A DNA stretch of 7,105 nt from Chryseobacterium sp. (GCA_003248755.1 QFQW01000122.1:1-7105); one strand, 5' to 3'; positions 1 through 6,686 are shown, numbered from the stretch's first letter. Numbers and translations are program-made. The notes: generated by a model not told the origin, from the sequence alone.

Positions 1-1704
1 GACACTCTGAAAGGAAATATTGGACTTTCCGGGATTTCAAATGGAAGAGGTTTAGGGCTTGATGTAAACCTTGTAAAAGTCTGGAAAAATGGTTGGGCTG
101 TAAAATCCGGTGGGCACATCCAGAAACTGGGGGATCAAAGTACACCTCATTATAATCTGAAAAATACAGGTTCGGATTTTTCTTCTTTTAATTTTACGTT
201 GCAGAAGAATACATTCAAAAATGGGATTTCTTTCGATTATTACTTGACGAATCAGAATCTTGGGATCTTGCGGGATTCTCACGTTTCTATACCCAAGGAG
301 TATGAAGCGGCGATGAATACACCTGTTCCATTTTATTCTGGAAATTTCAGTTATGATATAGATAATCCTAGACAATTGGTGGAACATCATTTGGCGAAAG
401 TTTCAGCCTTCAACAGATTTGAGAATATTGGAAAAATATCAGCGACTTATAGTTTTCAGTATAATCATCGTCAGGAATTTGATTTGAGACGAGGTGATCT
501 GAGTGCAATTCCGTCTTTGGATCTGGCTTTGATGACACATCAATTCAATATTAATGATTTGTTGGAGAGAGAAAAATGGTCTTTGGAAACAGGGATTGAT
601 GCTAGTTTTCAGAATAATTATTCCGATCCGGCAACGCAGGCCAGAAGACTGATTCCAAATTATGATAAATATTCTGCCGGAATCTATTCTGTTTTCAAAT
701 ATAAAATAACTCCTGAATTAAATGCTGAAGCTGGAATCCGTTATGACTACAATTACTATGATGTAACAAAATGGTATGACAAAAGTGATTGGGAAAAGTA
801 TTATGCTGATACATTTCCGCAGTTTTATGTTAAGACCAATGCCAACAGGGTTTTGACAAGACCAAAAATGACATTTGAAAACCTATCATATAATGCAGGT
901 TTGGAATATCATCCTTCGGGAAGTTTTAATTTAAAATTCAATTATGCAAAAGTGGGAAGAACGCCTAATATTGCCGAATTGTTTTCGGACGGACTGCATC
1001 ATTCTGCGGCAATCATAGAGAAAGGAAATATGAATATCAAAAATGAAGAAGGGCATCAATTTAATTTGATTGCTGATGCAAAGTTTGATGTTCTGAGTGG
1101 ACTGGAAATCTCTGTGAATCCCTATTTCTTTATCACAAAAAACTTTATCAATCAGATTCCGGACGGGACTTTGCAGCTGACACAGGCTGGAACTTTCCCG
1201 GTTTGGGTTTATCAGCAGATTGATGCTAAGATGTATGGAATGGATGTAGATGTTAATTTCAATGTCACAGAAGATTTGGTTTACAAAGGAAGAGGTGCTT
1301 ATGTTTATGGACAAGATGAAACGAACGATGAGCCCTTGATTCTGATGATGCCAATTAACTTTTCCAACGCATTACAGTTTCACAGAAAACAATGGAATGG
1401 TTTTTACCTGAATATAGAGAATCAAACCTTTTTACGACAGAATCGTTTCCCTATTCATGATCTGGAGTATACATATTATGATAATGGGGAAGAAATGACA
1501 AAGGTTGTTGATGTCAGTACGCCTCCAAAAGGTTATTCTTTGTGGAATACACAATTGGGAATTGATCTTACGAGAAATTTTTCTGCAGGTTTGACCATTA
1601 ACAACATCTTCAATATTTCCTACAAAGATTATCTGAACAGAATGCGGTTTTTTGCCAATGATATGGGGCGAAATTTCATCATCAATCTCAGATACAAATT
1701 CTAA
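1..1704 (+). CDS. TonB-dependent outer-membrane receptor, C-terminal part (5' end outside window)
   Basis: The frame is open from the first base, so the gene starts upstream; 567 codons are visible. What remains is the beta-barrel of a TonB-dependent receptor, which imports a scarce ligand across the outer membrane using TonB/ExbB/ExbD energy. The plug domain and TonB box are not in view. Supporting signs are alternating aromatic/polar strands throughout, the segment GRTPNIAELFSDGLHH (visible residues 319-334), which resembles the conserved 'R-x-P-x-x-x-E-L-F/Y' barrel motif, and a C-terminus NIFN...NLRYKF ending in the aromatic residue needed for outer-membrane insertion. The early 'Y-N-L-x-N-T-G' and 'RQLVEHHL' segments resemble zinc- or cobalamin-type receptors (ZnuD/BtuB style), but this is a loose impression and the substrate is unproven. 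An internal TTG at 199 is not the real start. The lipoprotein gene follows after 42 bases with no terminator between, suggesting co-transcription. Confidence 0.93.
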   Translation, partial: DTLKGNIGLSGISNGRGLGLDVNLVKVWKNGWAVKSGGHIQKLGDQSTPHYNLKNTGSDFSSFNFTLQKNTFKNGISFDYYLTNQNLGILRDSHVSIPKEYEAAMNTPVPFYSGNFSYDIDNPRQLVEHHLAKVSAFNRFENIGKISATYSFQYNHRQEFDLRRGDLSAIPSLDLALMTHQFNINDLLEREKWSLETGIDASFQNNYSDPATQARRLIPNYDKYSAGIYSVFKYKITPELNAEAGIRYDYNYYDVTKWYDKSDWEKYYADTFPQFYVKTNANRVLTRPKMTFENLSYNAGLEYHPSGSFNLKFNYAKVGRTPNIAELFSDGLHHSAAIIEKGNMNIKNEEGHQFNLIADAKFDVLSGLEISVNPYFFITKNFINQIPDGTLQLTQAGTFPVWVYQQIDAKMYGMDVDVNFNVTEDLVYKGRGAYVYGQDETNDEPLILMMPINFSNALQFHRKQWNGFYLNIENQTFLRQNRFPIHDLEYTYYDNGEEMTKVVDVSTPPKGYSLWNTQLGIDLTRNFSAGLTINNIFNISYKDYLNRMRFFANDMGRNFIINLRYKF

Positions 1705-1746
1705 CAATTAATTTAAAAATCAATCAATTATTAAAAAATTTAAACA

Positions 1747-2313
1747 ATGAAAAATATGATCAATCTTAGAAAGTTAGCAAGTCTTTTAACCGTCTTATTT
1801 TTAATCTTCAGTGTGGTTTCTTGCCAGAGGGACGGTGATTCTGCCGAAGATGACCTTCCGCAGGAGGAGCTGACGAAAATTACGCTGAATGTGAAAAATC
1901 TTTCGACGAACGAAAGTATTCCTTATAATTACATCATAGGTTCTGCTGCACCGGTGATCAAACTGGAAGATGGAAAATCTTACGAGGTGACAACAACTTT
2001 CTGGAACGGCAGCGAGGAGGTGACCCAGGAAATCAGAGATGCGAAAGATGAGCATTTCTTGATTTTTAATTTTCCAAAATCGACTATTAATCTTACAAGA
2101 GAGGATGGCTCAGAATCTACTGGAAAATTAGGTAAAGTAGGATTGAAAACTAAATGGGATGTTGTAAAAGTGGTAAACTCTTCTTCTCCGTTACTTCAAC
2201 TAACGCTGATTCATGAGCCGGCATCTGCAAGCGAAGCGCAGAACGGAACGGCTTGGGGAAGCGTGACAGGTGGAGAAACTGATGCAGAAGCAACTTTTGG
2301 TTTGAGTAACTAA
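1747..2313 (+). CDS. Small lipoprotein partner of the TonB receptor, possibly surface-exposed
   Basis: The 188-aa protein starts with a charged N-terminus and hydrophobic core (residues 7-22), then lipobox V-V-S-C with acylated Cys26. The residues after the cysteine, Q-R-D-G-D, resemble the Bacteroidota lipoprotein export signal (QKDDE in Capnocytophaga canimorsus), so surface display is plausible. The mature part is beta-rich. From memory it matches a flavobacterial family often labelled 'type 1 periplasmic binding fold superfamily protein', found beside TonB receptors; that label is not experimentally grounded as far as I know. Landmarks shared with the family as I remember it are D-E-H (101-103), H-E-P (156-158) and G-G-E-T-D (175-179). 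These acidic/His residues could form a metal site (inference). ATG 1747 is chosen because it gives a complete signal peptide; ATG 1756 would also leave one. There is no Shine-Dalgarno, only an A/T-rich leader. It probably captures ligand for, or modulates, the upstream receptor. Confidence 0.85.
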   Translation: MKNMINLRKLASLLTVLFLIFSVVSCQRDGDSAEDDLPQEELTKITLNVKNLSTNESIPYNYIIGSAAPVIKLEDGKSYEVTTTFWNGSEEVTQEIRDAKDEHFLIFNFPKSTINLTREDGSESTGKLGKVGLKTKWDVVKVVNSSSPLLQLTLIHEPASASEAQNGTAWGSVTGGETDAEATFGLSN

Positions 2314-2333
2314 TTGTTTGAAACCAACAGATC

Positions 2334-2368
2334 TAGAAAAAGATGTCTCAAAAAGACATCTTTTTCTA
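2334..2368 (+). terminator. Strong intrinsic terminator after receptor/lipoprotein unit
   Basis: A perfect 15-bp inverted repeat (2334-2348 with 2354-2368) flanks the 5-base loop CAAAA. The lower stem is A-rich on the left and T-rich on the right, so it supplies its own T-tract (2361-2365). It lies 20 bases after the lipoprotein stop. Because the A and T runs are symmetric it could stop transcription in both directions, though no converging gene is seen here. Confidence 0.88.
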
Positions 2369-2426
2369 ATTAAATAATTCGAAAAAATATTCTAATATTA
2401 ATATTAAATTAATGTAAAATAAGCGG

Positions 2427-2452
2427 TTTGATTATTTTTTTTATTAAATTTG
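2427..2452 (+). promoter_or_regulatory. Candidate Bacteroidota sigma-A promoter for the secreted-protein unit
   Basis: TAAATTTG at 2445-2452 matches the -7 consensus TAnnTTTG exactly. The nearest -33-like TTTG is at 2427-2430, only 14 bases upstream against the usual 19 or so, so the upstream element is poor. Transcription would start near 2458, giving a leader of about 70 bases before ATG 2529. It sits just beyond the preceding terminator, as expected for a new transcription unit. Confidence 0.5.
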
Positions 2453-2528
2453 GTGCTGATTTATTAGGGGATGATTATTCTCTTGAATAGATTTTGTATT
2501 TTATATACAGTATAACACAACACAAACT

Positions 2529-4277
2529 ATGATGATTAATTATTCCAACAAATTGATTTTGTTGTGGCTATTTCTGTTTGCCACAAATGTTTATTCCCAA
2601 TGTACGGGTTGCACAGTAACCAATCCAACAAGTAATAACTATACATTCGCATCTGGAAGTGTTGTCTGTATTACAACCAACACCACAATGAGTGATGTGA
2701 CATTTCAGAACAATTCGAAGATTTGTATTGCTTCTGGAGCTACTTTGATTATTCAAAACAATATTAATTCTTCCAGTGGAAGTAATGTTACTTTTGAGAT
2801 TGCAGGAACATTGCAGTTCAACCAAAGTCCGAACATTAATGCAAACCTTACAATTAATATTTCTAATGGAGGAACGCTGAGAGCAGGTACGAGTGGGGGA
2901 AATAACTTCACTTTTAACGGAACCACAAATACACTTACTAATTATGGCACTGTCGCAGTTTCTGTTTTAGGATTCAGTAATGGTAGTTCGACAACGTTGG
3001 TTGACAATTATAATCTGTTTACAATAGGCCAGAATATTAATATCTCGGGAGTCACAACTTTCCGTAATCTTGGAACAATCAACATCGGTCAGAGTTATAA
3101 TAACAACAGCACAAGTACTTATCTTAACTGCGGAACGATTAACTCGGCGGTTGGATATAACCTGGGTGGAGGTAAAATTATTAATACCGGTAATTTCAAT
3201 GTGGGAACAGGATCTATTGATATGAGTGGTAACAGCCGATTGGAAAATTATGGTAACTTTTATTCCAAAGGGACTATTAACGGTTCTTCTAATTCGGTAA
3301 TTTATAATGAAGGATTAATGAAAATCACAACATGGCAACCGAACGGAGGCACAATGAATGGTCCGGCCTCTTCTTCAAAAAAAGGCTATTCTTATTTTCT
3401 TAATTCAGTAAATCCCAATGGCGCTAAAGTAGGACCAAACTTGGATTTGACAAGGTATTCTCAATACGAACCTACTATGACAAAAAATGGGAATCAAGGG
3501 CAAAGTGCGATTTTTAATTCCGCTCCTGTTTATGTTAATTCTTCCGGGACTGCAACGACAATGGTATTGGCTACTGTTACATATGATTGTGCTGCGAGTG
3601 GAAATTGTACAGCACCACAAGTTATAAGTATTAATATTTGTCCTAATGCTGACGGAACTTTTCCTCCAGTAGCTAACGATGATACTTATTCTATTAATGC
3701 CGGATCTTCTTCTGCAACTTCTATATTGGCAAATGATCTGGAGCAATATAACGGTGCTGCAGCAACAACGTCTAATGTAACTATAACTCAGATTTCAACG
3801 TCTAATGCGGATGTTAATATTAATACTTCCACAGGGCTGGTTCAAGTAGGTTCAGGAGTGACGTCTGGAACTTATACAATATCTTACAGGATTTGTAGAA
3901 TAAGTTCGCCAAATAGTTGCAGTACAGCAACAGTTACAGTTAATGTTACTGGAATTACGTCTTCTGTTTGTTACAAACCGGCGGTAACGTCTGGTAATGC
4001 TCTTTCTACTAATGCTGGTATTACATCGTTGTCAAGAGCCGATTCCGGAGGATCTGCTTGGCCAGAAACAAGAAAAGGAGCTTGGATGGTTTTAGAGTCT
4101 AAGACTAAAGGCTTCGTTATTAATAGACTGACAACAACTCAGGTTTCCAATATGCCTTCAGCAAACTTAAAAGAAGGAATGATGGTTTATAATACATCTT
4201 TGAACTGTCTTCAGATTAATACAGATGGAACATCAGCCGGTTGGAAATGTTTCAACACTCAGGCGTGTCCGGATTAA
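2529..4277 (+). CDS. Secreted beta-solenoid/Ig-like repeat protein with flavobacterial C-terminal module
   Basis: The 582-aa protein has a signal peptide (residues 1-23, likely cut V-Y-S|Q) and a C-x-x-C pair at 25/28. Residues about 60-265 form a Ser/Thr/Asn/Gly-rich region with a regular 'hydrophobic-x-N-x-G' signature about every 20 residues, predicting a beta-solenoid. A linker follows, then an Ig/cadherin-like domain (about 379-475) opening with PPVANDDTYS and closing with TVTVNVTG. The C-terminal module (517-582) contains VLESKTKGFVINRL, EGMMVYNT and CLQINTDG, ending in NTQACPD. This architecture is typical of flavobacterial extracellular or surface proteins; an adhesin or matrix role is inferred. 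No membrane anchor and no recognisable type IX C-terminal sorting domain are visible. ATG 2529 is followed directly by ATG 2532, and either could be used. A gene encoding two more copies of the C-terminal module follows after 25 bases, probably in the same operon. Confidence 0.85.
   Translation: MMINYSNKLILLWLFLFATNVYSQCTGCTVTNPTSNNYTFASGSVVCITTNTTMSDVTFQNNSKICIASGATLIIQNNINSSSGSNVTFEIAGTLQFNQSPNINANLTINISNGGTLRAGTSGGNNFTFNGTTNTLTNYGTVAVSVLGFSNGSSTTLVDNYNLFTIGQNINISGVTTFRNLGTINIGQSYNNNSTSTYLNCGTINSAVGYNLGGGKIINTGNFNVGTGSIDMSGNSRLENYGNFYSKGTINGSSNSVIYNEGLMKITTWQPNGGTMNGPASSSKKGYSYFLNSVNPNGAKVGPNLDLTRYSQYEPTMTKNGNQGQSAIFNSAPVYVNSSGTATTMVLATVTYDCAASGNCTAPQVISINICPNADGTFPPVANDDTYSINAGSSSATSILANDLEQYNGAAATTSNVTITQISTSNADVNINTSTGLVQVGSGVTSGTYTISYRICRISSPNSCSTATVTVNVTGITSSVCYKPAVTSGNALSTNAGITSLSRADSGGSAWPETRKGAWMVLESKTKGFVINRLTTTQVSNMPSANLKEGMMVYNTSLNCLQINTDGTSAGWKCFNTQACPD
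2730..3320 (+). repeat. Protein-level solenoid repeats, about ten coils of 19-25 residues
   Basis: Within the 582-aa protein, the N of an 'N-x-G' turn recurs at residues 113, 138, 160, 180, 200, 219, 240 and 260. More degenerate coils lie at 68 (A-S-G) and 91 (I-A-G). From residue 138 on the spacing is 22, 20, 20, 19, 21 and 20. Examples are LTNYGTVAV, FRNLGTINI, IINTGNFNV and LENYGNFYS; residue 160 has N-Y-N instead of N-x-G. The DNA is not obviously repeated, so the repeats are old and conserved at the structural level. The periodicity fits one turn of a right-handed parallel beta-helix. Confidence 0.72.
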
Positions 4278-4302
4278 ACTACAATTAAATAACTATAAAA
4301 AG

Positions 4303-4815
4303 ATGAAAAATATTTATTACTTGGCACTTATTCTATCTGCCAACACTATTCAGTCTCAAATTGCGATTGGAAAAACAATTTTAGAATCAACTTCTTCTTC
4401 AATGGAATTTGGTTCAGAAAACAGAGGGTTTGTACTTCCTTGGGTAACCAATGCTGCGAATGTCTTAAATGCTGTTAATGGGACATTTATTTTTGATGTT
4501 AATGATAAAAAAATTAAAGTTTACGAAAGTAATGTCTGGAAAGATCTTACGGTTAATACCAACGGAGCAGCCGATACAACTTTGCAAGACAGTTTGACAG
4601 AGCAAACAGGAGCTAAAGTTTCAATAGGGGCTGTCACATCTACACCCGGAATTTTGGTTTTGGAGGATACCGATAAAGCAATGATTCTTCCTAAAGTAGC
4701 CAATCCGCATCTGAATATTGTGTCACCAACATCTGGAATGCTGGTTTATGATACAACAAAGAAAATGCTGGTTGTTTTCAATGGAACGGTGTGGACATTC
4801 TGGAAAGCATCTTAA
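4303..4815 (+). CDS. Small secreted protein with two tandem copies of the surface-protein module
   Basis: The 170-aa protein has a signal peptide (MKNIYYLALILSANTIQS, likely cut before Q19). The start is placed at ATG 4303 because it gives this signal peptide and follows the previous stop by 25 bases. The same frame is open further upstream, but only through the end of the previous gene. Two similar halves are visible. Copy 1 (about 33-83) has S-x-x-M-E-F, R-G-F-V-L-P-W-V, G-T-F-I-F-D and V-Y-x-x-x-V-W. Copy 2 (about 117-168) has L-V-L-E, A-M-I-L-P-K-V, G-M-L-V-Y-D-T and V-F-N-G-T-V-W. Each contains the order 'LE..., GF/MI-L-P-x-V, G-x-x-x-Y/F-D, V-Y/F-x-x-x-x-W', shared with the end of the upstream protein. 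No enzyme motif is present. It is likely exported with its neighbour and may be a partner or stalk/tip component; the function is unknown. Confidence 0.83.
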   Translation: MKNIYYLALILSANTIQSQIAIGKTILESTSSSMEFGSENRGFVLPWVTNAANVLNAVNGTFIFDVNDKKIKVYESNVWKDLTVNTNGAADTTLQDSLTEQTGAKVSIGAVTSTPGILVLEDTDKAMILPKVANPHLNIVSPTSGMLVYDTTKKMLVVFNGTVWTFWKAS

Positions 4816-4823
4816 AATCAATA

Positions 4824-4854
4824 TTGAAACTTTATGATTTTTTATAAAATTCAA
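4824..4854 (+). terminator. Weak AT-rich hairpin after the secreted-protein unit
   Basis: TTGAA (4824-4828) pairs with TTCAA (4850-4854), and TTTAT (4831-4835) pairs with ATAAA (4844-4848). A 2x1 internal mismatch separates the two stems, and the loop is T-rich. It follows the stop at 4815 but lacks GC pairs and a T-tail, so termination here would be leaky at best. No better terminator lies before the tig promoter. Confidence 0.25.
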
Positions 4855-4867
4855 GCTTATATTTAAT

Positions 4868-4898
4868 TTTGAAGTTCCTCAGAATTTGACTACTTTTG
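4868..4898 (+). promoter_or_regulatory. Bacteroidota sigma-A promoter of tig
   Basis: TTTG at 4868-4871 and TACTTTTG at 4891-4898 match the Bacteroidota consensus (TTTG / TAnnTTTG) with the preferred 19-base spacer after TTG. The transcription start would be near 4904, leaving a leader of only about 15 A/T-rich bases before the ATG. There is no Shine-Dalgarno, which is usual in this phylum. This is the clearest promoter in the window and fits a constitutively expressed housekeeping gene. Confidence 0.85.
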
Positions 4899-4918
4899 CA
4901 ACCTAAAAATTTCAATTA

Positions 4919-6253
4919 ATGAACGTTACAGCTAAAAACCACGATGAGGTAAGTGCATTGCTTACAGTGACATTGGAGAAAGCAGATTATAAGGACAAAG
5001 TAGAAAAACAATTGATTAACTATGCAAAAAACGCACAGGTTCCTGGATTCAGAAAAGGAAAAGTGCCGTTGAGTATGGTGAGAAAACAATATGAAGCTGG
5101 AATCGCTTTCGAAGAAATCAACAAGCAGGTTTCTGAAGCGTTGAACGGTTATGTAAACGAAAACAAACTAAGATTGGTTGGACAGCCAGTTCCTCAGCCT
5201 GTTAACGATTTCAATCACAATGCAGAATCTTTGTCTGTGGCTTTTGAAGTTGGATATGAGCCGGAATTTACTGTGGATTTGACTAAATATGAAGCACCTC
5301 ACTACAAAGTAGAAGCATCTGACAAAGAAATCTCTACAAGTGTGGAAAATATGCAAAAGCGTTTTGCAGAAAGAGTTCCTGAAGAAAAAATCGGTAAGGA
5401 TTCTTACGTTGCATTAGAAATTGCTCAAGTTGTAGAAGCTGATGCAGAGGGAGAGCATCAGCACGCACCAAAAAATGTAACTGTTTCCAAAGAACAAAAA
5501 GAAGCTTACGATCTGGTGAAAAAATTGAAAAAAGACGGTTCTGTAAAAGTTTCTAAAGAAGATTTAGTTTCTAAAGAAGAATTGGCAAAACAATTAGGAT
5601 TCAGCAAAGAAGAAGCAGAGCACCTTCACCACAACGAGGTTGAAGTAACTGTAAAAGATATCTACGGATTGAACTTGGCAGAACTTAACCAGGAATTGTT
5701 TGACAAAGTTTACGGAAAAGACGTTATCACGACTGAAGAAGAATTGAAAGCAAGAGTGAAAACTGAATTGGATGAGTATTTCCAACAAAATGCTGATGTT
5801 CATTTCGTAAACAAAATCCTTCAGCAAGTTAACGAGAAAGAAGAAATCAAATTACCTGAAGAATTCCTGATCAAATGGTTGTTGTTCTCTAATCAAAATA
5901 TCACTTCTGAAGAGCAGGCCAAAGAAATCCTTGAAAACGAGAAAAATATTATCAAAGGTCAGATTCTTGAAGGAAAATTGATGAACGATAACGAGATTCA
6001 ATTGGATTATTCAGAAGTTCTTGGACAGGCAGAACAGTTGGTGAGAAACCAATTAGCAATCTACGGAATTCACCATTTAGGAGATGATGAAGTTCAGAAA
6101 TATGCAGCAGAAATGTTGAAAGACGAGAACCAAGTAAGACAAATTTCTTCTGAAGTAGCTATGGCGAAGTTGAAAGATGTAATTCTTGAGAAATCTAAAA
6201 AGAAAGAAACTAAAATCTCTCACGATGAGTTTCTTGAAGAATTGAAAAAATAA
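4919..6253 (+). CDS. tig: Trigger factor, ribosome-associated chaperone
   Basis: The 444-aa protein is close to the usual family length. Trigger factor docks at the ribosomal exit tunnel and shelters nascent chains in the cytoplasm. The N-terminal ribosome-binding domain (about 1-115) carries the signature G-F-R-K-G-K-V-P at residues 43-50, the same positions as in Escherichia coli, where F44-R45-K46 contact the ribosome. The C-terminal part (about 260-444) is helical and Glu/Lys-rich with Y-x-x-Q-N-A-D-V-like and E-E-F-L-like segments, as expected for the chaperone arms. The middle (about 150-250), where E. coli has an FKBP-type prolyl isomerase domain, is Lys/Glu-rich with two His clusters (H180-Q-H182, H235-L-H-H238), and I see no convincing FKBP active-site pattern. 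It is transcribed alone from its own promoter and terminator. The clpP/clpX genes that often follow tig in other bacteria are not here. Confidence 0.96.
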   Translation: MNVTAKNHDEVSALLTVTLEKADYKDKVEKQLINYAKNAQVPGFRKGKVPLSMVRKQYEAGIAFEEINKQVSEALNGYVNENKLRLVGQPVPQPVNDFNHNAESLSVAFEVGYEPEFTVDLTKYEAPHYKVEASDKEISTSVENMQKRFAERVPEEKIGKDSYVALEIAQVVEADAEGEHQHAPKNVTVSKEQKEAYDLVKKLKKDGSVKVSKEDLVSKEELAKQLGFSKEEAEHLHHNEVEVTVKDIYGLNLAELNQELFDKVYGKDVITTEEELKARVKTELDEYFQQNADVHFVNKILQQVNEKEEIKLPEEFLIKWLLFSNQNITSEEQAKEILENEKNIIKGQILEGKLMNDNEIQLDYSEVLGQAEQLVRNQLAIYGIHHLGDDEVQKYAAEMLKDENQVRQISSEVAMAKLKDVILEKSKKKETKISHDEFLEELKK

Positions 6254-6272
6254 TTGATATTCTCATAAAATT

Positions 6273-6303
6273 AAAACGCTCCAATTTTTTGGAGCGTTTT
6301 TTT
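6273..6303 (+). terminator. Intrinsic terminator of tig, probably bidirectional
   Basis: A perfect 12-bp inverted repeat (6273-6284 AAAACGCTCCAA with 6289-6300) surrounds a TTTT loop, with the core GCTCC/GGAGC and a T-tract at 6297-6303. It begins 19 bases after the tig stop. On the minus strand the same hairpin also ends in TTTT, so it can also stop transcripts from the converging regulator gene. Confidence 0.92.
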
Positions 6304-6314
6304 ATTGAAACGAA

Positions 6315-6332
6315 GGCTTATTTTGCTAAGCC
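6315..6332. other. Small inverted repeat in the convergent spacer
   Basis: GGCTTA (6315-6320) and TAAGCC (6327-6332) form a 6-bp stem with loop TTTTGC. No T-tract follows on either strand. It could be an auxiliary processing or termination hairpin for the minus-strand regulator transcript, but it may be incidental. Confidence 0.35.
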
Positions 6333-6350
6333 AAAGCTTTATTGGATTTA

Positions 6351-6387
6351 CTGAGCGAACGGAGTGGTTGAGTCCCAGGCTCTGTCT
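6351..6387. other. GC-richer intergenic element, possible dispersed repeat
   Basis: This stretch starting CTGAGCGAACGGAGTGG is more GC-rich than the surrounding spacer and belongs to no gene. ACGGAG (6359-6364) can pair with CTCTGT (6380-6385) with one G-U, and TGG (6365-6367) with CCA (6375-6377), giving an imperfect hairpin. The opening CTGAGCGAA...GGAGT resembles the CTGAGCGAAGTCGAAG-type intergenic sequence I recall from many Bacteroidota genomes. Only one copy is present here, so repeat status cannot be shown. Confidence 0.35.
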
Positions 6388-6404
6388 ATTTGTTTTTTTA
6401 ATTA

Positions 6405-6623
6405 CTATATATATTGTAAAACTTCTACTAAGTCTGAAAGTGTGAGTGAGAAAAAATTAAAAGCACTTAAGATAAATGGAAGGCTCACATTGAGGTGACC
6501 ATTTTCTATTTTGGAAAGTTTACTTTGGGAGATGTTTAGCTCTTCGGCCAATTCTTCTTGAGATATATTCTTCTCTTCACGAAGTTTTTTGATATAGAAA
6601 CCAATATCATTTGTTTTTTTCAT
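6405..6623 (-). CDS. Small XRE-family (HTH_3) transcriptional regulator
   Basis: The 72-aa protein is essentially one lambda-repressor/Cro-type helix-turn-helix domain (about residues 7-66) that binds DNA, usually as a dimer. The scaffold is clear: I-K-K-L-R-E-E-K-N-I-S-Q-E-E-L-A (11-26), turn N-I-S (30-32), recognition helix S-Q-S-K-L-S-K-I-E-N-G (32-42), then S-L-P-F-I-L-S-A-F (47-55) and a hydrophobic end. There is no ligand, protease or oligomerisation domain. Start ATG at 6623 is supported by the MKK N-terminus and a promoter-like TACATTTG about 23 bases upstream. It converges with tig. Such orphan regulators may be autoregulators, antitoxin-like proteins or remnants of mobile elements. 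No toxin gene is adjacent within the window, but upstream genes are only partly visible. Confidence 0.9.
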   Translation of the reverse strand: MKKTNDIGFYIKKLREEKNISQEELAEELNISQSKLSKIENGHLNVSLPFILSAFNFFSLTLSDLVEVLQYI

Positions 6624-6645
6624 CGTTTGTGTTGTTTTATTAGCA

Positions 6646-6676
6646 CAAATGTAAGATGCTGATGAATGCTATGAAT
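6646..6676 (-). promoter_or_regulatory. Candidate promoter of the XRE regulator with direct repeat in its spacer
   Basis: Read on the minus strand, TACATTTG (6653-6646) is an exact match to TAnnTTTG. The -33 position shows only TTC instead of TTG, so the upstream element is weak. Between the two lies an imperfect direct repeat (ATGCTGATGAA at 6656-6666, ATGCTATGAA at 6666-6675), about one helical turn apart. That is a reasonable place for an autoregulatory operator. The leader to the ATG would be about 17 bases. Confidence 0.5.
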
Positions 6677-6686
6677 ATTTTTTCAT

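Noticed and set aside
931..1314. Minus-strand open frame inside the receptor gene
   Set aside because: It is the antisense of a clear receptor barrel, with no promoter or family resemblance; the same holds for other antisense frames in the receptor, lipoprotein, secreted-protein and tig genes.
199..1704. Receptor as a complete gene starting at TTG 199
   Set aside because: The frame is open back to base 1 with barrel-like sequence, and no receptor lacks a plug domain; the gene is cut by the window edge.
4225..4302. Longer version of the 170-aa protein starting at ATG 4225
   Set aside because: It would overlap the end of the 582-aa gene by 53 bases and bury the clear signal peptide that starts at ATG 4303.
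6359..6387. tRNA 3' end or attachment site, because GGTTGAGTCCCA looks like a T-arm
   Set aside because: No matching acceptor strand, anticodon arm or D-arm lies upstream, and no integrase or second copy is seen.
6405..6623. Antitoxin of a toxin-antitoxin pair
   Set aside because: No toxin-like frame lies on either side within the window; the downstream neighbour is tig in the opposite direction.
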